DNA of 64,000 nucleotides from Paucimonas lemoignei (lineage in GTDB: Bacteria > Pseudomonadota > Gammaproteobacteria > Burkholderiales > Burkholderiaceae_D). The notes under the pieces were generated by a model. The model saw nothing but the letters and a program-made list of their open reading frames with translations, was not told the origin of the DNA and ran no database searches. Of this stretch, positions 45,105 through 53,983 are shown piece by piece. The stretch lies in contig NZ_SLZQ01000002.1 of assembly GCF_004342585.1 (NCBI RefSeq), positions 186,001 to 250,000 on the forward strand. The letters run 5' to 3'. Every line of letters starts with the position of its first letter. Positions within the stretch are counted from its first letter, which is position 1. The translations under genes and the position numbers were made by a program.

Positions 45105-46898
45105 TCACTGACGGCTAGCGGTGCGGCCGTTGATTTGATTGACCGTCTCGGCAACAGCCCGACCATCGATATTCACCTGCACTGGCCGGTTGGCGACCGC
45201 CTCCAAACGAGACAGGATGGCATCGCGGTCTTGCTTCATCTGCGCGATCTGTTTTTCCAGCTTGCTGATCGCATCCTTGTCCTGGTAACCACCGCTTTTC
45301 TGCAGATTGAGCCTTGATTCCAGGCGCTGGATTTCCAGGTTCAAGCCATCCGCCCGGCGCTTCTGGCCGGTATCAGATGAAAAGTACTTATTTGCAGCGT
45401 AAGCAACTGCCAATGGCGCCGCTACGGCAACAGCTCCGACAGCAGCAGAAGCAACGGTTCCTCCTGCAGCGCCGGCAGCGGTACCGGTTGCCGCACCGGT
45501 GCCGCGACCAGGAAGGCTTGCCAGGCGCTCAGACGCCTTCATGCCACCGCCCAGGGAAGCCGGCCAATTCGTGACCATCACAGGCATTCCACCCTTGGCA
45601 CCGCTGGCAATCGTGCTCAGCGCATTCCCAGCGCCACCGCCGCCACCAGTGAGACGCTTCCACAGCAGACGACCGGCGATCGCCGCAGCAGCACCGCCCG
45701 CGATTGCTGTTTTGGGATTTTCAGCAGCCCAGCCTTCCAGGCCGGCCAGCTTGCTGACCACATCCGTCGAGCTGTCCGACAGCTGGCCACGTTCCTTGGT
45801 GATCTGGAGCTGCTTGAACTTCGCATAGTTGCTGCGCATGATTTCGGCCTTGTCGCGGCCGACCATATCGTCCATGGCGGCGCGATCGCCTTCGGCCATG
45901 GCCTTCTTGATTTGATCCTGGTATGACATCAGCTGCTTCCAGAATTTTTTCGTGTACATCTCGCGAAAGCCAGCCTGATCGAGCTTGAAGGGGTTATCCA
46001 AACCAGCAGATTTCATTGCTGCTGCCAGATCCATGATGCCTTGCACACCGCCATCGCCATAGAACTTCCCGTTCGGCATGAACTTCTTCACATCGATGCC
46101 GAACTTGGCCAGGCCCTTCACCTGCTGGCGGCTGGTGATGTGACCAATACCATGCTCCATGAAGGTGGCCACCTCGGAAGGCTGGGTTGCCGGCGCAAGC
46201 TTCATCAGGATCTGGGTCATCGCTCCGGTGAAGTTCAGCCCTTTCATACCGCCGATGCCGACGCTGGCCACGCTGTTGAGGTATTTCGGCGCTTCCATGG
46301 CCATCGGAGCAGCCTCATACCGTCCGCTCTTGGCGTGGTACAGCAGCATGTTGTGGGCATCTTTGATTTGCTCCGGGCTCAACTTCATCTTGTCCTGCAG
46401 GTCGAAGTCCAGGTTGGCAATCTGTGCCACGGTAGAACGGAAAACGGCAGCTGAGCGGGCGGCTTCGTCGATTGAAGGTTTGATTCGGTCAAACTTCAAG
46501 CCTGCAGCGGAAAATGCCTTCATGCCTTCCATGATTTCAGTCGGCATGGCCAGCGCATCGTTCGCAGTGTCAAGCGCGTGGCGGCGCATTTCAGCGGCCT
46601 GCGCTGTCGTCATTTCGGCGGTTTGCTTCATTTCCAGAAGCGTTTTCTCGAATTCCAGATTGCGATCGAGCGCTTCCTTCACGATGGAATAGCCGCCTAC
46701 CGCTGCCGCCATCTTGCTGATCGCGGAAAAGCCGTTCAATTGCTGGTAGAGGCGCTGGAAGCCGCCAGTCATCTGGCGAACCGCGCTATTCGTATTGTTG
46801 GCGAATGCGCGGACGTGGGAGCCGGCGGAATTGAGGACGGTTTGCAGCTGGCTGCCGTTGGCGGTCAGGCGCAGCTGCAGGTTGAGATTTTTATCCAA
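45105..46898 (-). CDS. Tail tape measure protein
   Basis: 597 residues. The N-terminal half carries the phage-tail-tape-measure core (GFQRLYQQLNGFSAISKM, LEFEKTLLEMKQTAEMT, TEIMEGMKAFSAAGL). Two Ala/Gly-rich hydrophobic stretches near 400-420 and 480-510 resemble the membrane-active segments of tape measures. The C-terminus has a short coiled coil. TTG start with AGGG upstream. It sets tail length and lies after the frameshifted chaperone, the standard order. Confidence 0.9.
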   Translation of the reverse strand: MDKNLNLQLRLTANGSQLQTVLNSAGSHVRAFANNTNSAVRQMTGGFQRLYQQLNGFSAISKMAAAVGGYSIVKEALDRNLEFEKTLLEMKQTAEMTTAQAAEMRRHALDTANDALAMPTEIMEGMKAFSAAGLKFDRIKPSIDEAARSAAVFRSTVAQIANLDFDLQDKMKLSPEQIKDAHNMLLYHAKSGRYEAAPMAMEAPKYLNSVASVGIGGMKGLNFTGAMTQILMKLAPATQPSEVATFMEHGIGHITSRQQVKGLAKFGIDVKKFMPNGKFYGDGGVQGIMDLAAAMKSAGLDNPFKLDQAGFREMYTKKFWKQLMSYQDQIKKAMAEGDRAAMDDMVGRDKAEIMRSNYAKFKQLQITKERGQLSDSSTDVVSKLAGLEGWAAENPKTAIAGGAAAAIAGRLLWKRLTGGGGGAGNALSTIASGAKGGMPVMVTNWPASLGGGMKASERLASLPGRGTGAATGTAAGAAGGTVASAAVGAVAVAAPLAVAYAANKYFSSDTGQKRRADGLNLEIQRLESRLNLQKSGGYQDKDAISKLEKQIAQMKQDRDAILSRLEAVANRPVQVNIDGRAVAETVNQINGRTASRQ

Positions 46899-46964
46899 TG
46901 GTGTACCCTGTTGGTATGACCTACCTGATTATCGTGATCATCCTGGCCATGGCAGCACCGAAGG

Positions 46965-47617
46965 CTATCTTGTGCGTCGGTTACGTCCTCGCAGCCGGCG
47001 TTTGGCTAATTGCGGCGGCGGGTCGCTTAATCGCCGCGATGCTATTCGGACTTGCTGGTCTTCTTGCTCGCCGCCGTCAGACCCCTCGCTGACTGCCATT
47101 CCTAAGACGAAGAGCCACTGTCCTTCTGTAAGCTCGACAGCTGGCTTGCCAAAGTAGCAGTAAGCCTTCTCAGCAAATCGCCACTTAAATCGTTCAAGCG
47201 CGTTGTCTCGGGATTTTTTTTTACCTCCTCGATCAGCGCGTCAAATTCTTCATCGGACAAGGTGCGGTAGGACGGCGAGAATTTCTTCTCATGCTCCAAG
47301 TACTTCTCGATGATCCGATCTTTGTCGTGACGTGCCAGCGTGCTGCGCGCCTCGTCTGCGGTCGGGAAGACCGGTTGTTTGTTTGCCGGGTCGACTGCAG
47401 CGCGGGCAATCAGCTGAATCGTCTTTTCCGCCTCGAACACCTCCGAGTTAGATAGACTCAATTCGGTGTTGTGCTCTGCAAGCAGCGCGTCGGCAGCAAG
47501 GCCGGCTTCCTGATAATCCTGCTCGACCAGGATGCGCAGGCCGAGCTTCACGCCGTTCACCTCGACGGTGCCCAGCGCATCACGGCCTGCCTTGAGCTTA
47601 GCCAGGAGGTCAGTCAT
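46965..47617 (-). CDS. Frameshifted tail assembly chaperone (GT-type product, 217 aa)
   Basis: Predicted product of -1 frameshifting at the A9 slippery run (47214-47222). It shares 134 residues with the unshifted protein and then reads 83 codons in the -1 frame (SRDNALERFKWRFAEKAYCY, then FGKPAVELTEGQWLF, then a charged tail) to TAG at 46965-46967. An overlapping frame ending just before the tape measure gene is the hallmark of the lambda G/GT and Mu gp41/gp42 chaperones. The extension ends 66 bp before the tape start. Confidence 0.75.
47102..47617 (-). CDS. Tail assembly chaperone, unshifted form (Mu gp41-like)
   Basis: 171 residues, starting inside the tail tube stop (ATGA). Compact alpha-beta N-terminal domain (TVEVNGVKLGLRILVEQDYQ) and an acidic helical part. 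Zero-frame translation ends with a serine-rich tail (KDSGSSS), typical of a G-type product that stops after the slippery site. It works between tube and tape measure genes. Confidence 0.85.
   Translation of the reverse strand: MTDLLAKLKAGRDALGTVEVNGVKLGLRILVEQDYQEAGLAADALLAEHNTELSLSNSEVFEAEKTIQLIARAAVDPANKQPVFPTADEARSTLARHDKDRIIEKYLEHEKKFSPSYRTLSDEEFDALIEEVKKNPETTRLNDLSGDLLRRLTATLASQLSSLQKDSGSSS
47214..47222 (-). promoter_or_regulatory. Slippery sequence for -1 ribosomal frameshift
   Basis: On the minus strand nine A follow GGT, giving A-AAA-AAA in the zero frame (codons 132-134: GTA AAA AAA), an ideal X-XXY-YYZ heptamer. The -1 frame is open for 83 codons after it. No downstream stimulatory structure was folded. 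Confidence 0.8.
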
Positions 47618-48003
47618 CAGACCACTTCCTTATCGAGCGCATGCATCTTGATCGAACGCACTGCCGAATCACCCACGTTGTAGGACGACCCGACTTCCTC
47701 AGTGGTGCAGCCGATGTAGATTTCACGCTTGCCGCCGGTACCGCAGGCCGGATAGCAGACGATCGTCGCGCCTTTCATGTTGTCCCAGTCCGGCTCCGAG
47801 CCGTCGAGCGGAATATACGCTTCGATATCCAGCGAGACTTCCTTCGAGCCGCAGCTGGTGCCGAGCGCGCGCTTCTTGCTGTTCATCGTGGTGACGATCT
47901 TGTGGCCAGTGCGGAGGGTCGGCTTCACAGACCGCACCTCGTACTCGGCACCATTCACCGTCATCACGATGGTGCCGCAATATTCCTTGTTACTGATACC
48001 CAT
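47617..48003 (-). CDS. Tail tube protein (Mu gpM-like)
   Basis: 128 residues. Start MGISNKEYCGTIVMTVNGAE and KPTLRTGHKIVTTMNSKKRA match the Mu tail-tube family. All beta plus one helix. AGAGGA upstream. Forms the inner tube inside the sheath encoded just upstream. Confidence 0.9.
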   Translation of the reverse strand: MGISNKEYCGTIVMTVNGAEYEVRSVKPTLRTGHKIVTTMNSKKRALGTSCGSKEVSLDIEAYIPLDGSEPDWDNMKGATIVCYPACGTGGKREIYIGCTTEEVGSSYNVGDSAVRSIKMHALDKEVV

Positions 48004-48030
48004 GTTGATTCCTCTTAGGTTGGGAAAAAA

Positions 48031-49452
48031 TTACAGCAGCAGGTCGAAGCGCTCTGCCAGGATATGCAGCCCGTTGACGACGTCGACCGGGATGCGCTCA
48101 TTGATGCGGTTCGGATCTTGCGTATCACGCTCGATGATGTACTGCGGCAGGTTGTCCGTGACCGCCTCGATGATTTCCAGCTCTTCCAGCTGACGCATCA
48201 AGACGATGCCGGTATCCCGCATGTCATCCATCAGGCGGCTGCTGATCTTGGCGCGGGCATAGCGGCGGGCGCGATCCTCTACAAAGACCTTGGCCACGTA
48301 CATCATCGTGCGCGGCGTGGTGATATCCAGTAGCGCGATGTCCGGCACGCCGGCCGGGTTCAGCGTGTAGGTAGTGATGGCGCGAACGATCTGCACGCGC
48401 TCGCCTGGGCCAACGGTCAAAGGCGTCACGCCGTTGTAAAGCGCGCTTTCCTGTTCGGTGCGCGACGGCCGATCAGCCACGTCCGGCACTGCGACGCCCT
48501 TGACCTCGACATCGTTGAACGGCAGCGCCGGATCTTCGGTGGCGGCGATAGTTGAAGCGTATGCTGCCGCCAGTTCCATCCGGCAGGTCTTGGTGTTGCG
48601 GCACCATACGTTATTGATCCAGCCATGATTCAGGGATGCCGAGAACGTGGTGGCATTCGCCAGGGAGCCATTGGATGCGGTAAAGCCCAACGCCCAGCGC
48701 TTCTCGGCATAGTTGCCGACATTGTCCAGATGATTGCGCAGCGCAGTCATATTGCTGGTGTCGGTATAGGCCGTGATCAGCTGCGTATGACCACCCAGGA
48801 AAGCTGCAGTCAGGGCAGGCGTAATGTCCGGATCAATTGTCCCAGCCACCAGGGCGCCGACCGTGGCCGTCAAGCCCGGAACAGCACCGGAAGTCGAAAC
48901 CTTGAATTCGTTGGCGACGAGCCCCTTGTTTTTGGCCGCAAGCGTAACGACACCAGCAACATTGCTTGCAGTGAATGGCAGCTCAGGCTTGGCGGCGATC
49001 GCGGCCACAATTGCAGCGGCCACGGTGGTCGGCGTATCAGTTGACGAGACGCCGATTTGAATCGTGTCGTCATTCAGATTCACACTGAATGCGCCTGCGG
49101 AAGTCGGCGTGCCGGTAATGGTCAGCGGCCAAGTGGCAGCGGAAGATCCCACGGCATCGCTCAACGCGACGACAGAAATATTGGCATATGGGTTAGCCTT
49201 GAGCATCTTCATGACCATGCGATGCACCTGCGATCCGTAGCCAAAGGACTCGGCAGCTTCCACATCGGAGAACACGTTGGTCAGCACCAGCGGGTCAACA
49301 GTGCCGGCCGCAAGCTTCTGTGCGATGACCAGGTTCGTTTGGCGATTGCCAGGAAGGTTGCGCACTGCCATGCGCGTATTGAATTCGAGATAGACGCCTG
49401 GCTTGCGGATGCTCGAAGGGATTTTTTCAAATTGAATGTTCGGAGATGACAT
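48031..49452 (-). CDS. Tail sheath protein (Mu gpL-like)
   Basis: 473 residues. Sheath of the contractile tail: N-terminus IQFEKIPSSIRKPGVYLEFN with RQTNLVIAQK, central insert domain with Thr/Ala-rich repeats, and C-terminal contact domain with AVTDNLPQYIIERDTQDPNR and DVVNGLHILAERF. Length is close to Mu L (495). Makes this a myovirus-type phage. Confidence 0.93.
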   Translation of the reverse strand: MSSPNIQFEKIPSSIRKPGVYLEFNTRMAVRNLPGNRQTNLVIAQKLAAGTVDPLVLTNVFSDVEAAESFGYGSQVHRMVMKMLKANPYANISVVALSDAVGSSAATWPLTITGTPTSAGAFSVNLNDDTIQIGVSSTDTPTTVAAAIVAAIAAKPELPFTASNVAGVVTLAAKNKGLVANEFKVSTSGAVPGLTATVGALVAGTIDPDITPALTAAFLGGHTQLITAYTDTSNMTALRNHLDNVGNYAEKRWALGFTASNGSLANATTFSASLNHGWINNVWCRNTKTCRMELAAAYASTIAATEDPALPFNDVEVKGVAVPDVADRPSRTEQESALYNGVTPLTVGPGERVQIVRAITTYTLNPAGVPDIALLDITTPRTMMYVAKVFVEDRARRYARAKISSRLMDDMRDTGIVLMRQLEELEIIEAVTDNLPQYIIERDTQDPNRINERIPVDVVNGLHILAERFDLLL

Positions 49453-49497
49453 GCTGTTCTGCCTTTCGCTTTATGTAAGCCTGTTTTTTCTGGCGGT

Positions 49498-49788
49498 TTA
49501 CGATGTCGCCTTGCCGGATGCTTTTGCGGCCTTGACGGCTGCAGCGGCAATTGCCTTTGCCTGCTCTTCGGCTGCTGCGACGGCTTCGGCTTCGGCTTTC
49601 GTGCGGGCGGCGTCATATTCCGCCCACTCTTTCGCAGTCACCTCGATCAAATCGCCTTCAGCGACGGCCTTACGGTAGTAGTGCACGTCCGGCACCAGGA
49701 CCGGCTCGCCGTCGGTGATGTACTTTCGCGGATTGCCCTCGTAGGGCACCTTCAAATCAGGTGCGGCTTTAACTGGAAAATTTTTCAT
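49498..49788 (-). CDS. Mu gp38-like small protein (DUF2635-like)
   Basis: 96 residues: a short beta region (VKAAPDLKVPYEGNPRKYI, DGEPVLVPDVHYYRKAVAEG) and a long Ala/Lys/Glu-rich C-terminal helix. Position between gp37 and sheath and the VPD-HYYRKA-GDL pattern match the gp38/DUF2635 family. AAAGGACACC precedes the ATG. A copy of the dispersed palindrome lies about 100 bp upstream. Confidence 0.72.
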   Translation of the reverse strand: MKNFPVKAAPDLKVPYEGNPRKYITDGEPVLVPDVHYYRKAVAEGDLIEVTAKEWAEYDAARTKAEAEAVAAAEEQAKAIAAAAVKAAKASGKATS

Positions 49789-49890
49789 ACGGTGTCCTTT
49801 ACCAAGAATTCACCGCAGGATCGTGCGGCGCGCGATGGTCAGTAATGAAGCCATTGAGGACTTCATTCTGCTTCCCGCGCGCGAGGGGGA

Positions 49891-49910
49891 TAACTAAAGC
49901 GTTTTAGTAT
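49891..49910. repeat. Dispersed prophage palindrome, copy 2
   Basis: TAACTAAAGCGTTTTAGTAT, one mismatch to copy 3. It lies in the 184-bp gap between the gp37-like and gp38-like genes, with a CGCGCGCGA run about 8 bp to its left, the same arrangement as the other copies. Confidence 0.8.
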
Positions 49911-49972
49911 TTAAGGACGAGGACGAGCGCAAGCACCAGGGCGTCCTGGTGCTTCGGCTGAAATGGACTCAA

Positions 49973-50566
49973 TTAGGGTTGAGCGTGGACGGTTTCTGCA
50001 GTCAGATCAGGGTTGTCATCACCAGGCTTGACGTAGAACTCCTGGCCAGTCTTGAGCCAGTCATCTTCAGTAACATTGGCGCACTCTGGCAGCGCCGCTT
50101 CCCAGCCGAACTCGCACTCGAATTCGACTACCAGAATACTCTCGGCATTGTGGCCGTCCGACTTCCTGGCGACGAACAAGGTCTTGATGTCAGTGCACAT
50201 CAGCGGCAGATGCATCGGCATTCCCAGGCGCTGGTTTTCCAGGAGCGCGACCATGTCTTCCGCGATCTGATAGCTGCCCGGCTCGTGCATGTCGCCGTGC
50301 CTGGTTGCGCGCTCATTGCGCGGGTTGCGTGCGGCAATGTACAACGCCAGCTTGACTTCCATGATGCGGCCGCGTTCGCCGGTCCGCTTGCGGATCTTCG
50401 ATCCCACAAAGGAAACGAAGACAGCAGGAAACTGGAAGGTCGACTGCACGCTCTCGTCGATCTGCCCGCCGTAGGTATCAACTGTGCGGAGTCTGTATTG
50501 CCACAGGTTCGCGGCCTGAGCGGCCTTGATGCGGCTGACGATCGCGTCTTCCAGCTGGCCGATCAT
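49973..50566 (-). CDS. Mu gp37-like protein (DUF1834)
   Basis: 197 residues. N-terminus MIGQLEDAIVSRIKAAQAA with YGGQIDESVQSTFQFPAVFV typical of the DUF1834 family, tail terminator-like protein of Mu. Joins head-tail completion. Starts inside the gp36 stop (ATGA). Confidence 0.88.
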   Translation of the reverse strand: MIGQLEDAIVSRIKAAQAANLWQYRLRTVDTYGGQIDESVQSTFQFPAVFVSFVGSKIRKRTGERGRIMEVKLALYIAARNPRNERATRHGDMHEPGSYQIAEDMVALLENQRLGMPMHLPLMCTDIKTLFVARKSDGHNAESILVVEFECEFGWEAALPECANVTEDDWLKTGQEFYVKPGDDNPDLTAETVHAQP

Positions 50567-51048
50567 TTCAGACTGCCCATGAAGTCAGACATTCTGCCAG
50601 GCGTAAAGATGCGATCAGCGCCCTCGGAATAAGCCTCGCCGGCCGTCAAATTGCCAGGCTGCAGACCTTGGCCACCGTCGCCGCCGTCAGCGGCATTCAG
50701 TTCGCATAGCACGATCTTGCCGCTGATGATTTTCTCCAGCTTGGAGTCGGCTTCCTTGTAGCGATCACGCACTTCTTCCGTGACGGTCACGCCGCTCGAA
50801 CCGGTCAGGCGGTAGCGGGCGATATCCAGGCACAGCTGCTTGAGAAAGGTCGCCACCGATGGTGAAGTGATCACCAACGGCAGCGAGCAACGCTGTCCGG
50901 CGGAGAAATCAATCTGCTCGGAAGCTTTGCTCAGGGCGTTCTCGACCCGTGCCTGGTTGATCTCGCCAACGCCGTCGAGGTCGGCGATCGCCAGCATCTC
51001 GCGCTGGCCGAATTCATCGATCATGTCCTGGACGGTTGCGTAAGGCAT
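50563..51048 (-). CDS. Mu gp36-like protein (DUF1320)
   Basis: 161 residues. MPYATVQDMIDEFGQREMLA and CLDIARYRLTGSS typical of DUF1320, head completion protein. The ATG at 51046-51048 is preferred over a GTG at 51057 because family members begin with this sequence. Overlaps gp37. Confidence 0.88.
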   Translation of the reverse strand: MPYATVQDMIDEFGQREMLAIADLDGVGEINQARVENALSKASEQIDFSAGQRCSLPLVITSPSVATFLKQLCLDIARYRLTGSSGVTVTEEVRDRYKEADSKLEKIISGKIVLCELNAADGGDGGQGLQPGNLTAGEAYSEGADRIFTPGRMSDFMGSLK

Positions 51049-51171
51049 GGTAGGCACTCAGTAGGGTTGAGAACGGAAACTGGAAAATGCCATAGCCCTT
51101 GCGGGTGCCCGACATTTTTAGCCTTCCCCGCGCGTTCGGCATTCGCGCGGCATATCACGTGGAGGTTTTAG

Positions 51172-51378
51172 TTACTTTTTGGCGGCGGGTTTCTTGTCGC
51201 CGTCAATCACATCCGGCTCGCGCAGCGCGCCAATCTTGACCAGCTTGCCGCCTTCCTCTTCGGGCAAAGTGATTGTCGTTCCTTCCTGGACAGTGATGCG
51301 CTGAGGCTCTTTATCCTTGCTCTCTGCCGGAATAACTCGCTTTATCGGAGTGACCACAATGTACGTTTTTTCTGCCAT
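51172..51378 (-). CDS. Small head-region protein of unknown function
   Basis: 68 residues, charged, with a beta-rich first half (YIVVTPIKRVIPAES) and a Lys-rich end (KKPAAKK). Very good ribosome-binding site (AAGGAG). It lies between capsid and gp36, where Mu has gp35. A half copy of the dispersed repeat (GTTTTAGTTA, 51165-51174) overlaps its stop. Confidence 0.75.
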   Translation of the reverse strand: MAEKTYIVVTPIKRVIPAESKDKEPQRITVQEGTTITLPEEEGGKLVKIGALREPDVIDGDKKPAAKK

Positions 51379-51478
51379 GACGGCTCCTTAGATATCGGTT
51401 GCTTGAAAACTTGCTGCCCCAACGGAGGCCCCGCAATCGGGGCCTCCGGTCAACGGCTCGCTCTCAGGTGTATTTTGA

Positions 51479-52405
51479 TCAGAACACGTTCTGGAACAGG
51501 AAGCCGGCGCCAGAGCCTGCAATCACAGGGGTGCGCTCATGCTTGACGCCGTATACCCACGATTCGCGGTTTTCGTCGCGGTACGGGGTCTTGACGTTCG
51601 GATGGCCTGCCAAGGTATAGGTGTAGCCATAGGACGGCGTCTTTTGCGAACGGAAGTTCTTCGGCACATAGGCCAGCACGCAGTCATTGCCCCACACGTC
51701 GAGGAAGTCGCCGCCCAGGCTGGCAACATAGACTGCATTGCCTTCCACGACCGTTTCAACCTGGAAGTACTCGGCCAGCATGGCTGCTGTAACTGACTTG
51801 CTACCGGTGTACTTGAAATGATCCTTGATTTCCTGATGCTGCCCCAGCTTGGAAATGCCCATCGGCGGCAGGATCATCACGTTCGGCAGCTTGCCGGTCT
51901 TGGCGCGGATCGCAGCCTTGGCATCATCTACGTCAGCCTTCGGCGTGCCGGTCGACGCGCTCCACAGGGAGGTGCCAGACAGAGCCGCCTTGTTCGACGA
52001 GCCATAGTTGGAAGCATTGCGGGCCACCGAGGCGCGCTGCCATTCCAGCTTCAGCGACATCGAGTCGAACACCAGGCCGACCGATTCCTTGGCCAGATCG
52101 ATACCGGGAACCACTTTCGCATCGCGGCCGGTCTCGTCCGGCACCAGGGCTTCCAACGCATGGTTTTCGCAAGCGAAGGGTTTGCCCAAGTAGCCGAAGT
52201 CGATACGAGCAGTGGCGCCGCCAGGAGCGCGCTGGGTGTCGTACAGCACGAAGCCTTCCTTGCCGAACTCGATGACCTGGCCACCGGCAGCTTGCACCGG
52301 CACTTCCGGGAACAGAAGGTTGCCGACATATTCATTGTTGGAGTAACCACGTACAAAGGTGGTCAGGATCGGGTCAATGACCCGCGCTTGAGAGCCGTTC
52401 ATCAT
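51479..52405 (-). CDS. Major capsid protein
   Basis: 308 residues of a Mu-T / HK97-type shell protein. Start MMNGSQARVIDPILTTFVRG, YVGNLLFPEVPVQA and the C-terminal DENRESWVYGVKHERTPVI are typical of this group (BcepMu/P22-like major head). AGGAG upstream. Comes after protease and decoration gene, the usual order. Confidence 0.88.
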   Translation of the reverse strand: MMNGSQARVIDPILTTFVRGYSNNEYVGNLLFPEVPVQAAGGQVIEFGKEGFVLYDTQRAPGGATARIDFGYLGKPFACENHALEALVPDETGRDAKVVPGIDLAKESVGLVFDSMSLKLEWQRASVARNASNYGSSNKAALSGTSLWSASTGTPKADVDDAKAAIRAKTGKLPNVMILPPMGISKLGQHQEIKDHFKYTGSKSVTAAMLAEYFQVETVVEGNAVYVASLGGDFLDVWGNDCVLAYVPKNFRSQKTPSYGYTYTLAGHPNVKTPYRDENRESWVYGVKHERTPVIAGSGAGFLFQNVF

Positions 52406-52455
52406 GGGAGGATTCTCCTATTCTCTAAAAGTAAAGTAATGAGCTTCAGGACCGG

Positions 52456-52803
52456 TTAGACGGTCGGCGTCAGCAACACCTGGACGTATTCGCCGGCACC
52501 GCCAGCAGACTGACCTGGCACCACCTTGCCCAGGCAGGCATCGACGGTTCCACCCACGATTGCCCGACCTTGCGCGTCAGCGATCACGTACTTGGTACCG
52601 GCCGGGATCGCGCCGCCCGATTCGATCGCCACTGCACCGACCACATCCACTGGCACAGCCTCGCCAGTGGCGCCGGGCGCAGCAGTAACGCCGTAGATGT
52701 CGGTGGCGGCGTGGGCGCCGGCTGCGGTCACCGCACGATTCGCCACCAGGGCGCCAGCGGCGATGACCTTCAGGGTCAACAGCGAAATACCTTGTTTGCT
52801 CAT
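52456..52803 (-). CDS. Capsid decoration / stabilisation-like protein
   Basis: 115 residues, beta-rich with Gly/Ala/Val turns (ITLLTLKVIAAGALVANRAV-like start, PAGTKYVIADAQGRAIVG). It resembles DUF2190-type small head proteins, which lie between scaffold and capsid genes. AGGAGAAAGC upstream. The family match is by pattern and position only. Confidence 0.65.
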   Translation of the reverse strand: MSKQGISLLTLKVIAAGALVANRAVTAAGAHAATDIYGVTAAPGATGEAVPVDVVGAVAIESGGAIPAGTKYVIADAQGRAIVGGTVDACLGKVVPGQSAGGAGEYVQVLLTPTV

Positions 52804-52843
52804 TGCTTTCTCCTATTGGATTCAGAAAAGGGTTGATGCCCGG

Positions 52844-53329
52844 TTAGGTGTTCTGGACCGCTTGGACGGCGTCCATGAATTCCGTTCCCGGATGCTCTTT
52901 CATGTAGGTCTGTGCCTTGGCGTACAGCTCCATGCCGGCCTGGTCAACTTCGGCACCAGGAGGCGCCGCAAAGTCTGCGGTGCCAGTGTTCTGATCGCCG
53001 GACGGAGTGAGGCGACCAAATTCCACCAGCTTCGGCTGGGAAGACAGGAATGCCTGGAACAGTTCTGCGCCGGTCTTGCCGTGGTTGGCGTCGCCTTCAG
53101 CGAAGTCGGCCACCTTGTTGGTTTCATCCAGCTGCACCAGGATCTCGACAACGGAATCCTTTTGCGCAGGCAGCAGCTTGCCGGCGTTGCACAGACCTTC
53201 GGCAAATTCGACAAAGCCGGCTTTCTTGAGCTTGGCTTCGGCTGCAGCAACGCGAGCAGCACGAGCATCCAGCTCGGCCTGTTGCGCGGCGAGAGCAGAT
53301 TCACGTTCAGCGATTTGGGTGGCGTTCAA
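52844..53329 (-). CDS. Nested in-frame scaffold protein (Mu gpZ-like)
   Basis: Predicted internal start. AGGAGG (53335-53340) lies five bases before an in-frame TTG at codon 219 (53327-53329). Translation would give a 161-residue protein starting NATQIAERESAL, i.e. the coiled-coil scaffold alone, as Mu Z is made from within I. An out-of-frame ATG in the same place stops after two codons. Confidence 0.65.
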   Translation of the reverse strand: MNATQIAERESALAAQQAELDARAARVAAAEAKLKKAGFVEFAEGLCNAGKLLPAQKDSVVEILVQLDETNKVADFAEGDANHGKTGAELFQAFLSSQPKLVEFGRLTPSGDQNTGTADFAAPPGAEVDQAGMELYAKAQTYMKEHPGTEFMDAVQAVQNT

Positions 53330-53983
53330 TTCATCCTCCTGGTTTAAGTTGGGGCTGGAAAATCCCGGATTGGCCGCGCTTTCCGCCAGCTCCTCGCGGA
53401 CGGCACTCTCGGTAAGAAAATCGAGGTCGTAATTGGAAATGACTTCCTCGGCTGCTTCTGCGCCTTCCTTACTGGTGATCCAGTCGCGCAGCCGGCGGAA
53501 CATACGCACCACCAGGCGGTCTTCGTAGGCGAAGTTGGCAACGCCTTCATCCTCGGCGGCGAACTCCACCGACTTCAATCCTTTGACGGCAGGCGGCTGG
53601 CCACCCAGGAAGCCGACATGGCGCAGGTAATACTTACCGGGAGTCGGGTTGCCTGGCGCGTCCGGCATGTAGATCGATGCGGAGACCTTCGGATAAAGCT
53701 TGGCGTTGACCGCCTCGGCAAATTCCGGCACCACGTCCGCAGACTCGGCACACAGAATGCCAGCGTCATTGATAAACAGGCCACCGGCACGGCCGTATCG
53801 CGGCGAGGTCAACTTGGGATGACCGACGACATACGGCGCGTCGGCGAATTCCGGGTTGTAGGTCTCAGCAATCTGGCGCACATCGGCTGGCGTGAACGTG
53901 TACTTCTGGCCGTTCATCGCCACGTAAGTACCCGGCTTGAAAATCTCGATTGGCTTCATGTCGGTGGGCTTGGTGGTTTCCAT
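52844..53983 (-). CDS. Mu gpI-like head maturation protease with scaffold tail
   Basis: 379 residues. The N-terminal Mu-I-like protease region is about 1-165 (FKPGTYVAMNGQKYTFTPAD, VGHPKLTSPRYGRAGG, VSASIYMPDAPGNPTPGK). The C-terminal scaffold part is about 215-379, with a coiled coil (AERESALAAQQAELDARAAR). It would cut the scaffold during prohead maturation. The ribosome-binding site is weak. A copy of the dispersed palindrome lies 33 bp upstream, at the place where Mu has the late promoter PI. Confidence 0.85.
   Translation of the reverse strand: METTKPTDMKPIEIFKPGTYVAMNGQKYTFTPADVRQIAETYNPEFADAPYVVGHPKLTSPRYGRAGGLFINDAGILCAESADVVPEFAEAVNAKLYPKVSASIYMPDAPGNPTPGKYYLRHVGFLGGQPPAVKGLKSVEFAAEDEGVANFAYEDRLVVRMFRRLRDWITSKEGAEAAEEVISNYDLDFLTESAVREELAESAANPGFSSPNLNQEDELNATQIAERESALAAQQAELDARAARVAAAEAKLKKAGFVEFAEGLCNAGKLLPAQKDSVVEILVQLDETNKVADFAEGDANHGKTGAELFQAFLSSQPKLVEFGRLTPSGDQNTGTADFAAPPGAEVDQAGMELYAKAQTYMKEHPGTEFMDAVQAVQNT

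Noticed and set aside
46898-47092. Plus-strand 64-codon frame with strongly hydrophobic sequence
   Set aside because: It is antisense to the frameshift extension of the tail chaperone. The hydrophobic look comes from complementing an Arg/Glu-rich coding frame, and a single-gene antisense unit here is not credible.
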